64,000 nt of DNA, from contig CAWATY010000009.1 in assembly GCA_963785115.1 (NCBI GenBank), forward strand, positions 310,001 through 374,000, read 5' to 3'. Position numbers and translations under genes: made by a program. Below, in pieces: positions 1-7,805 of the stretch; positions within the stretch are counted from its first letter, which is position 1; each line of letters starts with the position of its first letter. This stretch comes from JACCWP01 sp963785115. GTDB taxonomy: Bacteria > Actinomycetota > Actinomycetes > Propionibacteriales > Nocardioidaceae. The notes beneath the pieces were generated by a model. That model saw only the letters and a list, made by a program, of their open reading frames with translations. It was not told the DNA's origin and searched no databases.

Positions 1-335
1 ACCGCGCTGCGGTAGTTCATCGAGTGGTTGAAGGCCGACCGGGCGAGGACCAGCCCGTCGACCAGCGTGACCGTCACGCACACCGGCTGCAACGGGGCGG
101 TGACCAGGCTCCGGGCGGCCACCGATCCGTGCACGTAGAGCGTGCCGTCGGTGTCCGGACCGTCGAGGTCGTAGCCGTAGACCGTCGGCAGCACCCGGGG
201 CACGCCGTCGACGACCACTCCGAGGTGGCAGATCGTGCCCGCGGCCAGCACCTCGTGCAGCGCTTCGCGATCGGGTCGGGCCCGGTTGCCACGGAGCACT
301 GTCGTGCGACGGGTGGGGGAGAGCGGGCTGGTCAC
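1..335 (-). CDS. Pyridoxamine 5'-phosphate oxidase family protein (partial)
   Basis: Only the N-terminal 111 residues are inside the window; the gene runs off the left edge. The GTG start at 335 gives a protein beginning MTSPLSPTRRTTVLRGNRAR. It continues with features of the split-barrel FMN/heme-binding family: a 'CHLGVVVDGVPRVLPT' strand, a 'LYVHGS' segment and 'VTVTLVDGLVLARSAFNHS'. Members bind flavin and often act as small redox enzymes (nitroimidazole-reductase-like), but no substrate can be read here. The start is supported by a CAGGCT hexamer at 342-347 that ends 6 nt before the GTG, with no Shine-Dalgarno sequence, which suggests a leaderless transcript. Confidence 0.85.
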   Translation of the reverse strand, partial: MTSPLSPTRRTTVLRGNRARPDREALHEVLAAGTICHLGVVVDGVPRVLPTVYGYDLDGPDTDGTLYVHGSVAARSLVTAPLQPVCVTVTLVDGLVLARSAFNHSMNYRSA

Positions 336-393
336 ATGGCCAGCCTGACGGATCCCCGGCCGCGCCGTCATCCGGGTTGACCGGTCGCGACCC

Positions 394-2145
394 TCACGCC
401 CGGGTCTGGGCTCCGCGGAACAAGACCAGCGCGAGCACGGCGGCCACGACCGCGCAGGCGGCGGCGCCGACGAAGACCGTCTCCAGCTGCGCCAGCCCCG
501 CTTCGAGCAGCCGGTCGCCGTACCCGGGGCAGTCGGTGGGCGTCTCCGGGCAGAGCTCCTGCACCGGCGGGATGGTCGCGGTGACGTCGTAGAACCGGCG
601 CAGGCCGATAGTCGTCAGGGCGGAGATGCCGACCAGCATGCCGACCATCCGGGCGACGACGACCAGCGCGCTGCTCACCCCGTGCACCGCCTGGTCGGTC
701 GCCGCCAGCAGCGCGGCGTTGACGGGTGCCACGGCAAGGCCGAACCCGAAGCCAGCGATGACCAGCGGCACCGTGGCGGTCCACGACCGCAGGGCGTCGG
801 CGTCCCAGCCGGCCATCAGCACGAAGCCGACCGCGGCCAGCACCATGCCGGTGGCGGTCAGCACGCCCACCGGCACCCGCCGGGTGAACCAGCCGCCGAC
901 CAGCGCGCCGACCGGCAGCGCCGCGAGGAACCGGACGAGGACGAGCGCGGCGTCCAGCTGGGAGTCGGGGTAGACGGTCAGCCGGGCGAAGAACGGGATG
1001 TCCACCAGGGCCGCGATCAGCGAGGCACCGACGAACAACGACACCAGCACCGACCCCCACGCCGCCCGTCGGCGCAGCGCCTGGCGCGGCACCAGGGGAT
1101 GGGTGCTGGTGCGTTGCCGCCAACCGAAGAGCACCGCGGCCACGGCCGAGCCCCCGAGCCACCACAGCCCGCCGGTGCTGAGCACGGCCACCTCGGGGTC
1201 GGCCGACGCGAATGCCACGATCACGCCACCCAGCGCCGCCCCCAGCAGCAAGGCGCCGACGACGTCGGTGCGGGCCAGCACCGCACCCCACGCCCGCCAT
1301 GCCAGCAGCGGCCGCCGGGCGGTGAGCTGGCGCACCATGAACAGCGCCAGCAGGGCGTACGCCGCGACCGCCAGTGGTGTGAGCCAGCGGCTCTCGCCCA
1401 CGAACGGCAGGAAGGCACGTCCCCACTCGACGTCGGTGACCAGTCCCGTCGGTTCGCGCATCACGACGGCGACACAGCCGAGCGCGGCGGCAACGAGCAA
1501 CGCACCGACCACGTCGACCCGGCCGGGCCGCGGGTCCGTCGGGTCCGGCTGCCCCGGCGGGAGCCGTACCAGCGCGGCGGCCAGGACGAGTCCCACCGCG
1601 AGGTTGAGCCAGAAGATCGCCCGCCAGTCACTGACCGCCAGGACCGCGGCCCCGTAGACCGGGCCCAGCACGGAGCCCAGCTCCTGCACCGCCCCGACCA
1701 CGCCGAGCGGCAGCCCGCGGCGCTGCGGCGGCCACAGGTCCGCCACCAGGGCGAGGGTGGCCGGCACCAGTCCGCCGCCGCCGACGCCCTGCACGAACCG
1801 CCCGGTCACCATCGAGGGCAGGTCGTAGGCGGCAGCGGTCACCAGGGAGCCGACCGCGAAGACGACGAGCGACCCGACCAGCACCGGTGTGCGGCCGCGC
1901 AGGTCGGCGAGCCGGCCGATCAGCGGCAGCACGCCGACGTAGCCGAGCAGGAAGCCCGAGATCAGCGGCGCGGCCCGCTGCAGCTCGTCGGTGTTCAGCC
2001 CGGCCGCACTCATCATGTCCGGCAGCGCCAGCACCACGACGTAGGTGTCGGCCGCCGCGAACGCGACCGCCACGGCGGCGAGCCCCAGCAGGATCCGGCC
2101 CGCGGTGGCCGGCCCGGTCGGCGCCGCCGGGGGAGAGAGGCTCAC
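394..2145 (-). CDS. MFS multidrug-efflux transporter (DHA2/EmrB-like, 14 TM)
   Basis: A 583-residue polytopic membrane protein of the major facilitator superfamily. The N-terminal half carries the family signature 'GRLADLRGRTPVLVG' between TM2 and TM3 and 'GRFVQGVGGGGLVPATLALVADLWPP' in TM4-5. About 14 hydrophobic segments fit the drug:H+ antiporter-2 group, which exports lipophilic compounds using the proton gradient. The GTG start at 2145 is preceded by CACGAT (2153-2158) 7 nt upstream, so it may be leaderless. It lies 66 bp downstream of the beta-galactosidase on the same strand. A role in sugar export cannot be excluded, but drug efflux is the family norm. The substrate is not predictable. 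Confidence 0.88.
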   Translation of the reverse strand: MSLSPPAAPTGPATAGRILLGLAAVAVAFAAADTYVVVLALPDMMSAAGLNTDELQRAAPLISGFLLGYVGVLPLIGRLADLRGRTPVLVGSLVVFAVGSLVTAAAYDLPSMVTGRFVQGVGGGGLVPATLALVADLWPPQRRGLPLGVVGAVQELGSVLGPVYGAAVLAVSDWRAIFWLNLAVGLVLAAALVRLPPGQPDPTDPRPGRVDVVGALLVAAALGCVAVVMREPTGLVTDVEWGRAFLPFVGESRWLTPLAVAAYALLALFMVRQLTARRPLLAWRAWGAVLARTDVVGALLLGAALGGVIVAFASADPEVAVLSTGGLWWLGGSAVAAVLFGWRQRTSTHPLVPRQALRRRAAWGSVLVSLFVGASLIAALVDIPFFARLTVYPDSQLDAALVLVRFLAALPVGALVGGWFTRRVPVGVLTATGMVLAAVGFVLMAGWDADALRSWTATVPLVIAGFGFGLAVAPVNAALLAATDQAVHGVSSALVVVARMVGMLVGISALTTIGLRRFYDVTATIPPVQELCPETPTDCPGYGDRLLEAGLAQLETVFVGAAACAVVAAVLALVLFRGAQTRA

Positions 2146-2169
2146 CGGCCCGATCGTGTCACAGCGGGC

Positions 2170-2196
2170 CGGCGCCGCCGGGGACCGCGGGCGCCG
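2170..2196 (-). terminator. GC-rich stem-loop between beta-galactosidase and MFS genes
   Basis: Perfect 7-bp arms CGGCGCC (2170-2176) and GGCGCCG (2190-2196) enclose a 13-nt loop just downstream of the beta-galactosidase stop codon. There is no U-tract, so this may be an mRNA-stabilising hairpin or a weak terminator. It could also be chance in such GC-rich DNA. Confidence 0.25.
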
Positions 2197-2211
2197 CGGT
2201 AGTCCAGCGGA

Positions 2212-5200
2212 TCAGGGGTCGCAGGTGAGCACGGCTCCCGCCCAGTCGGCGTGGTCGAGGCTGTTGCCGTCACCGGCGTCGGCGACGTGCAGCTCGAGGG
2301 TGTCGCCGCCGGTGACGTCGGCGTCGATCGGGACACCGTCGTCGTCGCCGCGCAGCGTCCCGGTGCTCTCCACGACCTGGTCGTCGACGAGCACCTCGAA
2401 CGCGACGCTGCCGCTGGACTGGACCTCGTCGTCGACGCCCGCCGTCGCGGTGAACCGACTGCACGACCCGTCGAGGGCGATCTGCACCCGGGAGTCGGCG
2501 TGCACCCCGAGCCCCTTGGCGAAGCCGACCCCGCCGACGGACATCGGTGCCCCGTCGCCTTCCGCGTCCTCACCGTTGCTGGTGTCGCGCTCCACCGGAC
2601 CCCAGCCGTTGGTCTCGGTCACGAACGGCAGGTCGGAGACCCAGGCCTGGCCCTCCTGCAGCGGGACCTCGACCGTGGTCTCGGCCCGCGTCCTCCCGTC
2701 GAGACCGGGCGGGGACACGAACTCCACCTCGGCGGTGACCGGGTGGGCACCAGGGGAGGCGTCCGCGGGAGCGGTCAGCTCCAGCTCGGCCGTCTCCGGA
2801 GCCCCGAGGGCGACCCCACCGAGGTCCACGTCGTCGGGCTGCACGGTCCAGCCCTCCGGCACCTCGAGGGTGACCCCGACGTCGTCCAGGCCACCCGCAC
2901 ACCGGGCCGCCACGGTCACCGGGACCGTGACCGTGCCGTCGGCTCCCACCGTGAGGTCGTCGGGCAGCGTCACGTCGGGCGGGCAGACGACCGGCCCGTC
3001 CGGATCGGGCGTCCCGCCGGCCTGCAGCTCGGCACGGGTCAGCGGCCGCAGCGTGAGCTCGTGGTCGACCGGCTCGGTCGGGCTCACCCGGTAGGGGGCG
3101 AGCACCGAGTTCGGGGTCTCGCCCATCCCGGTCTCACCGGCTTCGACATGCAGGGTCGACCACCCGTGGTTGCGGACCAGCGGCAGTTGGAAGTCGTACT
3201 CCGCGCGGTCGAGCCGGTCGTACGGGGTGACGCTCATGTCCATGCTCTCGGCCGGCGCGGCAGCGACCAGCAGACCGGAGCGGGTGCCGTCGGTGAGCGT
3301 GGTCCACCGGGTCTCGTGGTGGTTGCCGTAGGCCTGTGGCCGTGAGTACGGCACGTACTGCTCGTCCACCGTCGAGCGCCAGACGTCGAACGTCGAGCCC
3401 TCGGTGCGGTCGTTGTACGTCTCGAACGGGCCGCGCCCGTACCAGGCGAGCTCACCGAGCGCGCTGGGCACCTGTAGCTGCAGTCCCAGCCGCGGCAGGT
3501 ACGGCAACGAGCCGATATCGGTCCCGCCGGGCTGCACCTGCTGGCGCAGGCCGATGGTCCCGCGCTCGTCCACGCGGTAGGTGAGTGTCTGGTCGAAGTG
3601 CGCCAGCGCGCTCTTGCCCGGCGCCGCGACCCGGGACACGACTTCGACGACCACGTCGCCGCCGGGCTCGGTGCTGACGTGCACTGACCGCACCCGGGTG
3701 CGCAGGGCGTCCAGCCCGACGTCGTGCCACAGCCGGCGGTCGTCGGTGCCCCAGTCGTAGGTCTCGTTGCTGGTCGGTGGCCGGTAGGCGTCGAGCCGCG
3801 GGCCGGTCCGCAGCAGCGGCCGGCCCCGGCTGTCCATCGACAGCAACCGGCCGCTGCGGGTGTCGAAGCGGTACGTCCAGCCCTTGCCGCTGAGCACCAG
3901 CTCGGCGCCGTCGCGGTGCAGCCGTGGTCCCGCCGCGTGCCCCGGCTGCTGCACCGACTGCTGGGGGGCGAGTTGCACGCCCGGCACGGTGCGCCCTCCG
4001 GCGCTGAACTGGTCCCGGCTGATCAACCACCCGGCGTCGGCCCACCAGGTGTCCTCGCCGGAGCGGGCGGTCACCGTCCAGAAGCGCTCGACGTCGCGCG
4101 GGTTCGCGGGCGCCTCCGGCGGGCGCAGGTAGCGGGTCTGGCCCGGAGCAAGCGTCGTACGCCGGCTGCCCGCGGCCAGCGACCGACCGACCTCGTCCAG
4201 GGACCAGTGCAGCACGACCGGCAGCGCACCTGCCTGCTGCTCGTTGTGCACCGCGATGCGGCCCTGGTCGTCGGGTGCGGAGAACCGCACCGGGCTCTGC
4301 GCCTGCGCCATCGTGCGCACCTCGGGCTGCAAGTACCGGTGCGTCGACACCAGCCCGTCGGTGCCGGACAGGCTCACGCCGAGGCTGGGGAACGTCCCGT
4401 GCGGTCGCAGCCGCTCGAAGTCCAGGGCGAGCACCGCGCCGTCCGCCGACTGGGCGGCACCCGGGCGCAGCGCCGCGGGGTGGATGCGGACGGAGTCCAC
4501 CGTCATCGCGGCGAGTCGGGTCTCGGTCTGGTCCCGCTGCGTCTCGGCGTTGCGGCCGACGTTGACCTCCCACAGGCCGGGGTCCACCGGACCCGAGGCC
4601 GCGGTTCCGGCCACCAGCTCGCCATCGACGAAAAGCCGGAGGCGGCTGCCGTCGTAGCTGCCCGTGACGTGGTGCCAGCTGCCGTACCAGTCGTTCGGCA
4701 CGGTGGCCGTCACCGTCGTTCGCTCACCGACGTCGACCCCCAGCTCGAGCGTGGACTTGTCGGCCATCTGCAGGCCGAACGACTGGCCCTTGGTGACGAT
4801 CGGCATGCTCCCGGCCCAGCGCCCGGGCCGTACCCACGCGTCCAGGGTGAGCCCGTCCGTCAGGTCCAGGGCGGGGTCGCGGAAGACGTCGACGAAGTCG
4901 TCCAGGCCGGACAGTCGCAGCGCGCGGCCACTGTGCCCGGACACCTGCCGGGGTTTGCCGACGAGGAACGCCTGCACGTCAGCGGGGGAGGAGTCGTCGG
5001 TGATCACCAGGGGCTGGTCGAGGTTCTGCTCGGCCCAGTCCCAGATGAAGCCGCCCTGGATCTGCGGGTGCTCGCGGGCCAGCTGCCAGAAGTCGCTGAA
5101 GTTGCCGAGCCCGTTGCCCATCGCGTGCGCGTACTCGCCCATGACGATCGGCTTCGTCGTCTCCTCGGCCTTCGCCTCCAGCCGGTCCGGCGTCGGGTAG

Positions 5201-6927
5201 CGGGGACCGGCCACGTCGGCGAACGGCGCATCACCGTCGGGGGAGTTGGACTGGTGGTAGAGCAGCCGGGTCGGCTCGTTGGCGTCGGCCCAGTCGGCCA
5301 TCGCCTGGTGCGCCTCGCCCAGCCCGGCCTCGTTTCCGGTGTCCCAGAAGATGACGCTGGGATGGTTCTTGTCCCGCTCCACCATCGCGGCGAACCGGTC
5401 CGCGAACGCGGCCTGCCACTCCGGGCGCGACGCCAGGCAGTCGTCGGGGCAGCTCTCGTGAGCGTGGGTCTCGATGTCCACCTCGTCGTCGACCCACAGC
5501 CCGTGCCGGTCCGCCAGGTCGTAGAGGTACGGGTCCGACGGGTAGTGCGACGTGCGCACGGCGTTGACATTGAGCCGCTTCATCAACCGCACGTCGCGCT
5601 CCATCGCCACACGGGTCACGTGCCGGCCGGTGTCCGGGTCGGTCTCGGCGCGGTTGACGCCGCGGATCCAGATCCGCTCGCCGTTGACCGTCACCTGGGT
5701 GTCCTGCACGGCCACCTCGCGCACGCCCACGGCCTGCGAGACCACCTGCTCGACCTCGCCGGACCCGTCGACCAGCTGGAGCACCAGCCCGTAGAGGTTC
5801 GGGTCCTCGGCGCTCCACAGCACGGGGTCGTCCAGCGGCGCCTCGAGCTGCACCTCGGCCGTCGTCGCGTCGTCTGCCCACTGCACGGCAGCCGATCGGC
5901 GGTCGACCCGGGACCCGTCCGGGGCGTACAGCGTCTGGCGCACCCGGAAGCCGGAGCCGTCTCCTGCTGCGGGGCGGGCGACCTCGACCACGTCGCTGAC
6001 GGTTGCCGTCCCGGCATCCACATCGGTGTCGCCAGCCGTGTCCACAGCGGTGGTCACGTACGCGTCACGCAGGTGGGTGGAGGGCACCGAGTAGGTCCAC
6101 ACGTCGCGGAACAGTCCGCTGTAGCGCCACTGGTCGTAGTCCTCGAGGTACGAGCCGGCGCCCCAGCGGTGCACCTGCACCGCCAGCACGTTGCGACCGG
6201 CGTGGACCGAGTCGGTGACGTCGAACTCGGCCGGTGTGTACCCGCCCTGGTCATAACCCACGTAGTCGCCGTTGACCCAGACGAAGTAGCCGCTGGTCGC
6301 CGCCTCGAAGCGCAGCATCGTCTGCCGCTGGGTCCACCCGGGGTCGACGTCGAACGTCCGCACATACGCCCCGGTGGGGTTGATGTCGTGCGGGACGGCC
6401 GGCGGATCGTCCGGGTAGACCTCCTCGGGGATGTTGCGGAACATCGGGTGGTCGACGAAGTCGGACTGCCAGGTGTGCGGGACGGAGACCGTCGGCCAGT
6501 CGTCGGTGTCGAACGACGGCTTCCAGAAGCCCGCCGGCACCGCCTGGGGCCGGCGGAACACCTGCAGCCGCCAGGTCCCGTCCAGGCTCTGCACCCACGG
6601 GGAGTCCGGGTCGCTTCCGGCAGCGGCCGCCAGCGCGTCTCCGGCCGACCCGTACGGCGTGAGACGCGCGTGCGGGGGCACCTGCCCCTCGCCGACCATC
6701 TCCGGGTCCTCCAGCCAACGGTAGACGTCGGCCGGCGACTGCGGGCCGGCACCGGCCGGCCGGCTGGCGGTGGGCTGGCTGGCGTGCTGGCTGGCGTGCT
6801 GGCCGGCGGCGGGCTGGCCGGCGGCGGGCTGGCCGGCAGGAGCCGGCGTCGCCGCGGCCGCTGCCGGGGTCGGTGCCGCGAGGGCCAGGCCCAGGACGAC
6901 GGCGAGGGACGGGGCAGCAGCACGCAT
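2212..6927 (-). CDS. Secreted LacZ-type beta-galactosidase (GH2) with LamG and NPCBM domains
   Basis: A 1571-residue exported glycoside hydrolase. Residues 1-26 are a Sec signal peptide, followed by a Gln/Ala/His/Ser repeat linker to about residue 60. The GH2 sugar-binding and Ig-like domains (about 90-400) precede the TIM barrel. Catalytic residues are Glu533 (acid/base, 'WDTGNEAGLGEAH') and Glu598 (nucleophile, 'IVMGEYAHAMGN'). A LamG/concanavalin-type module (about 645-830) sits after 'GGFIWDWAEQNLDQ', inside the last barrel segment. The Bgal-small-chain domain follows (about 960-1300, 'ELAWYGRGPFETYNDR'), then a NEW3-like beta domain (about 1320-1410) and a C-terminal NPCBM domain (about 1430-1571, 'GVGFAKGLGVHADSRV'). 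It should hydrolyse beta-galactosides, possibly polysaccharide side chains, outside the cell. The ATG has GAAGGG 8 nt upstream. E. coli LacZ is about 1020 residues. Confidence 0.93.
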   Translation of the reverse strand: MRAAAPSLAVVLGLALAAPTPAAAAATPAPAGQPAAGQPAAGQHASQHASQPTASRPAGAGPQSPADVYRWLEDPEMVGEGQVPPHARLTPYGSAGDALAAAAGSDPDSPWVQSLDGTWRLQVFRRPQAVPAGFWKPSFDTDDWPTVSVPHTWQSDFVDHPMFRNIPEEVYPDDPPAVPHDINPTGAYVRTFDVDPGWTQRQTMLRFEAATSGYFVWVNGDYVGYDQGGYTPAEFDVTDSVHAGRNVLAVQVHRWGAGSYLEDYDQWRYSGLFRDVWTYSVPSTHLRDAYVTTAVDTAGDTDVDAGTATVSDVVEVARPAAGDGSGFRVRQTLYAPDGSRVDRRSAAVQWADDATTAEVQLEAPLDDPVLWSAEDPNLYGLVLQLVDGSGEVEQVVSQAVGVREVAVQDTQVTVNGERIWIRGVNRAETDPDTGRHVTRVAMERDVRLMKRLNVNAVRTSHYPSDPYLYDLADRHGLWVDDEVDIETHAHESCPDDCLASRPEWQAAFADRFAAMVERDKNHPSVIFWDTGNEAGLGEAHQAMADWADANEPTRLLYHQSNSPDGDAPFADVAGPRYPTPDRLEAKAEETTKPIVMGEYAHAMGNGLGNFSDFWQLAREHPQIQGGFIWDWAEQNLDQPLVITDDSSPADVQAFLVGKPRQVSGHSGRALRLSGLDDFVDVFRDPALDLTDGLTLDAWVRPGRWAGSMPIVTKGQSFGLQMADKSTLELGVDVGERTTVTATVPNDWYGSWHHVTGSYDGSRLRLFVDGELVAGTAASGPVDPGLWEVNVGRNAETQRDQTETRLAAMTVDSVRIHPAALRPGAAQSADGAVLALDFERLRPHGTFPSLGVSLSGTDGLVSTHRYLQPEVRTMAQAQSPVRFSAPDDQGRIAVHNEQQAGALPVVLHWSLDEVGRSLAAGSRRTTLAPGQTRYLRPPEAPANPRDVERFWTVTARSGEDTWWADAGWLISRDQFSAGGRTVPGVQLAPQQSVQQPGHAAGPRLHRDGAELVLSGKGWTYRFDTRSGRLLSMDSRGRPLLRTGPRLDAYRPPTSNETYDWGTDDRRLWHDVGLDALRTRVRSVHVSTEPGGDVVVEVVSRVAAPGKSALAHFDQTLTYRVDERGTIGLRQQVQPGGTDIGSLPYLPRLGLQLQVPSALGELAWYGRGPFETYNDRTEGSTFDVWRSTVDEQYVPYSRPQAYGNHHETRWTTLTDGTRSGLLVAAAPAESMDMSVTPYDRLDRAEYDFQLPLVRNHGWSTLHVEAGETGMGETPNSVLAPYRVSPTEPVDHELTLRPLTRAELQAGGTPDPDGPVVCPPDVTLPDDLTVGADGTVTVPVTVAARCAGGLDDVGVTLEVPEGWTVQPDDVDLGGVALGAPETAELELTAPADASPGAHPVTAEVEFVSPPGLDGRTRAETTVEVPLQEGQAWVSDLPFVTETNGWGPVERDTSNGEDAEGDGAPMSVGGVGFAKGLGVHADSRVQIALDGSCSRFTATAGVDDEVQSSGSVAFEVLVDDQVVESTGTLRGDDDGVPIDADVTGGDTLELHVADAGDGNSLDHADWAGAVLTCDP
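6762..6830 (-). repeat. 12/15-bp tandem repeats in the beta-galactosidase linker
   Basis: Five adjacent units of 15, 12, 12, 15 and 15 bp (plus strand: GGCTGGCGGTGGGCT, GGCTGGCGTGCT twice, GGCCGGCGGCGGGCT twice). They encode the Gln-rich linker with GQPAA, GQHAS and QHAS units between the signal peptide and the catalytic part. All units are multiples of three, so copy-number change would lengthen or shorten the linker without breaking the frame. Confidence 0.8.
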
Positions 6928-6983
6928 CGCGGAGACCCTTCGCAGGACCGGGGCAGATCCGGGCAGAACACCTGATCAGCACA

Positions 6984-7013
6984 CAAATACCCCCGGTTTG
7001 CAACAGAAGTCAA
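6984..7013 (-). promoter_or_regulatory. Promoter of the beta-galactosidase gene
   Basis: On the minus strand, -35 TTGACT (7013-7008), an 18-bp spacer and -10 TATTTG (6989-6984). This implies a 5' leader of about 50 nt before the ATG at 6927, which carries a Shine-Dalgarno GAAGGG. The -35 is near consensus; the -10 is weaker. Confidence 0.5.
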
Positions 7014-7049
7014 CAGCCCGGCTCAGCACCTGGCGCGACGGGCGGGGAG

Positions 7050-7065
7050 GGTTCCCGCGGGAACC
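7050..7065. promoter_or_regulatory. Perfect 16-bp palindrome upstream of the beta-galactosidase promoter
   Basis: GGTTCCCGCGGGAACC is a perfect palindrome with a central CG. It lies 36 bp upstream of the -35 box and between two same-strand genes. Palindromes with central CG are typical of LacI-type operators, so a sugar-responsive regulator site is possible. No regulator gene lies next to it. It could instead form part of a 3' hairpin of the lipoprotein mRNA. Confidence 0.4.
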
Positions 7066-7094
7066 ACATCGAGGGTGGCGGTCAGGCCACGGGA

Positions 7095-7802
7095 TCAGGG
7101 TGCGGAGATGTCGACCGTGTCGTCGGACGTCTCGACCGCGAGCTCGTACGTCACGTCGTCGCCGCCGGGGTAGAACGGGCCGGTGATGGTGGCGTCGCGC
7201 AGCACGTCGTCGTCGGTGAGCCGGAACTCGACGTCGAACAGGGCCTCGGCGTCGGCAGACGGCACGAGGACCGCGACCACGCTTCCGCTCAGGCTGCCGC
7301 TGACGCCGGTGAGCACGTCCTCGCCGTCTCGGGTATCGCCCTCGTCGGCAAGGTCGTCGGCGTCGGTGAGCCAGCTCGAGACGCCGTTGTCGGCGTCGAC
7401 GAGCCCGGCCGGGTCGGGGGCGCCGAAGTCGTCGGGGTCGATGGGGGACATGCCTTGGGTGAAGGGCAGCTCGGCGTAGACCTCACCGTCGACGGCCACG
7501 ACGTCGGCGTCGATCGTGCCCAGGCCGCCGGTCTCCACCGTCACGGTGCCCTCGAAGGCGGGGTCGTGGTTGCCCACTCCGTCGGCCTCGAGCAGGCCCG
7601 CGACGCCGTCCGGCAGGGCATCGGTGCTCAGCGTGAGCTCGAGGCTCTCGGCGTCGTCGAGCGCGGCCCGGGCGGTATCCATCCGGGTGCCGAGGTCGTC
7701 GCTGGGGGTGTCCCCGCCCTCGTCATCGCCCGTGCACCCAGCCAGCGTGACAGTGGCGAGCAGCAGGGCGCCGGCAACCGGCACGAGGGTGGGTCGGCGC
7801 AC
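7095..7802 (-). CDS. LppX/LprAFG-family lipoprotein
   Basis: A 235-residue lipoprotein. The N-terminus has a hydrophobic signal and the lipobox LAGC, with acylation predicted on the cysteine of 'TLAGCTGDDEGG'. The rest matches the LprG/LppX fold: 'MDTARAALDDAESLELTLSTDALPDG', a predicted half-open beta-barrel that carries lipids or lipoglycans on the outer face of the membrane in mycobacteria. The sequence is strongly acidic. It starts 3 bp after the topoisomerase IV subunit A stop codon, so it is probably co-transcribed, although no functional link is obvious. The transported lipid, if any, is unknown. Confidence 0.85.
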   Translation of the reverse strand: MRRPTLVPVAGALLLATVTLAGCTGDDEGGDTPSDDLGTRMDTARAALDDAESLELTLSTDALPDGVAGLLEADGVGNHDPAFEGTVTVETGGLGTIDADVVAVDGEVYAELPFTQGMSPIDPDDFGAPDPAGLVDADNGVSSWLTDADDLADEGDTRDGEDVLTGVSGSLSGSVVAVLVPSADAEALFDVEFRLTDDDVLRDATITGPFYPGGDDVTYELAVETSDDTVDISAP

Positions 7803-7805
7803 GGC

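Noticed and set aside
3724..6975. 1083-residue plus-strand frame opposite the beta-galactosidase
   Set aside because: No domain, skewed composition; the reverse strand carries the full GH2 catalytic set.
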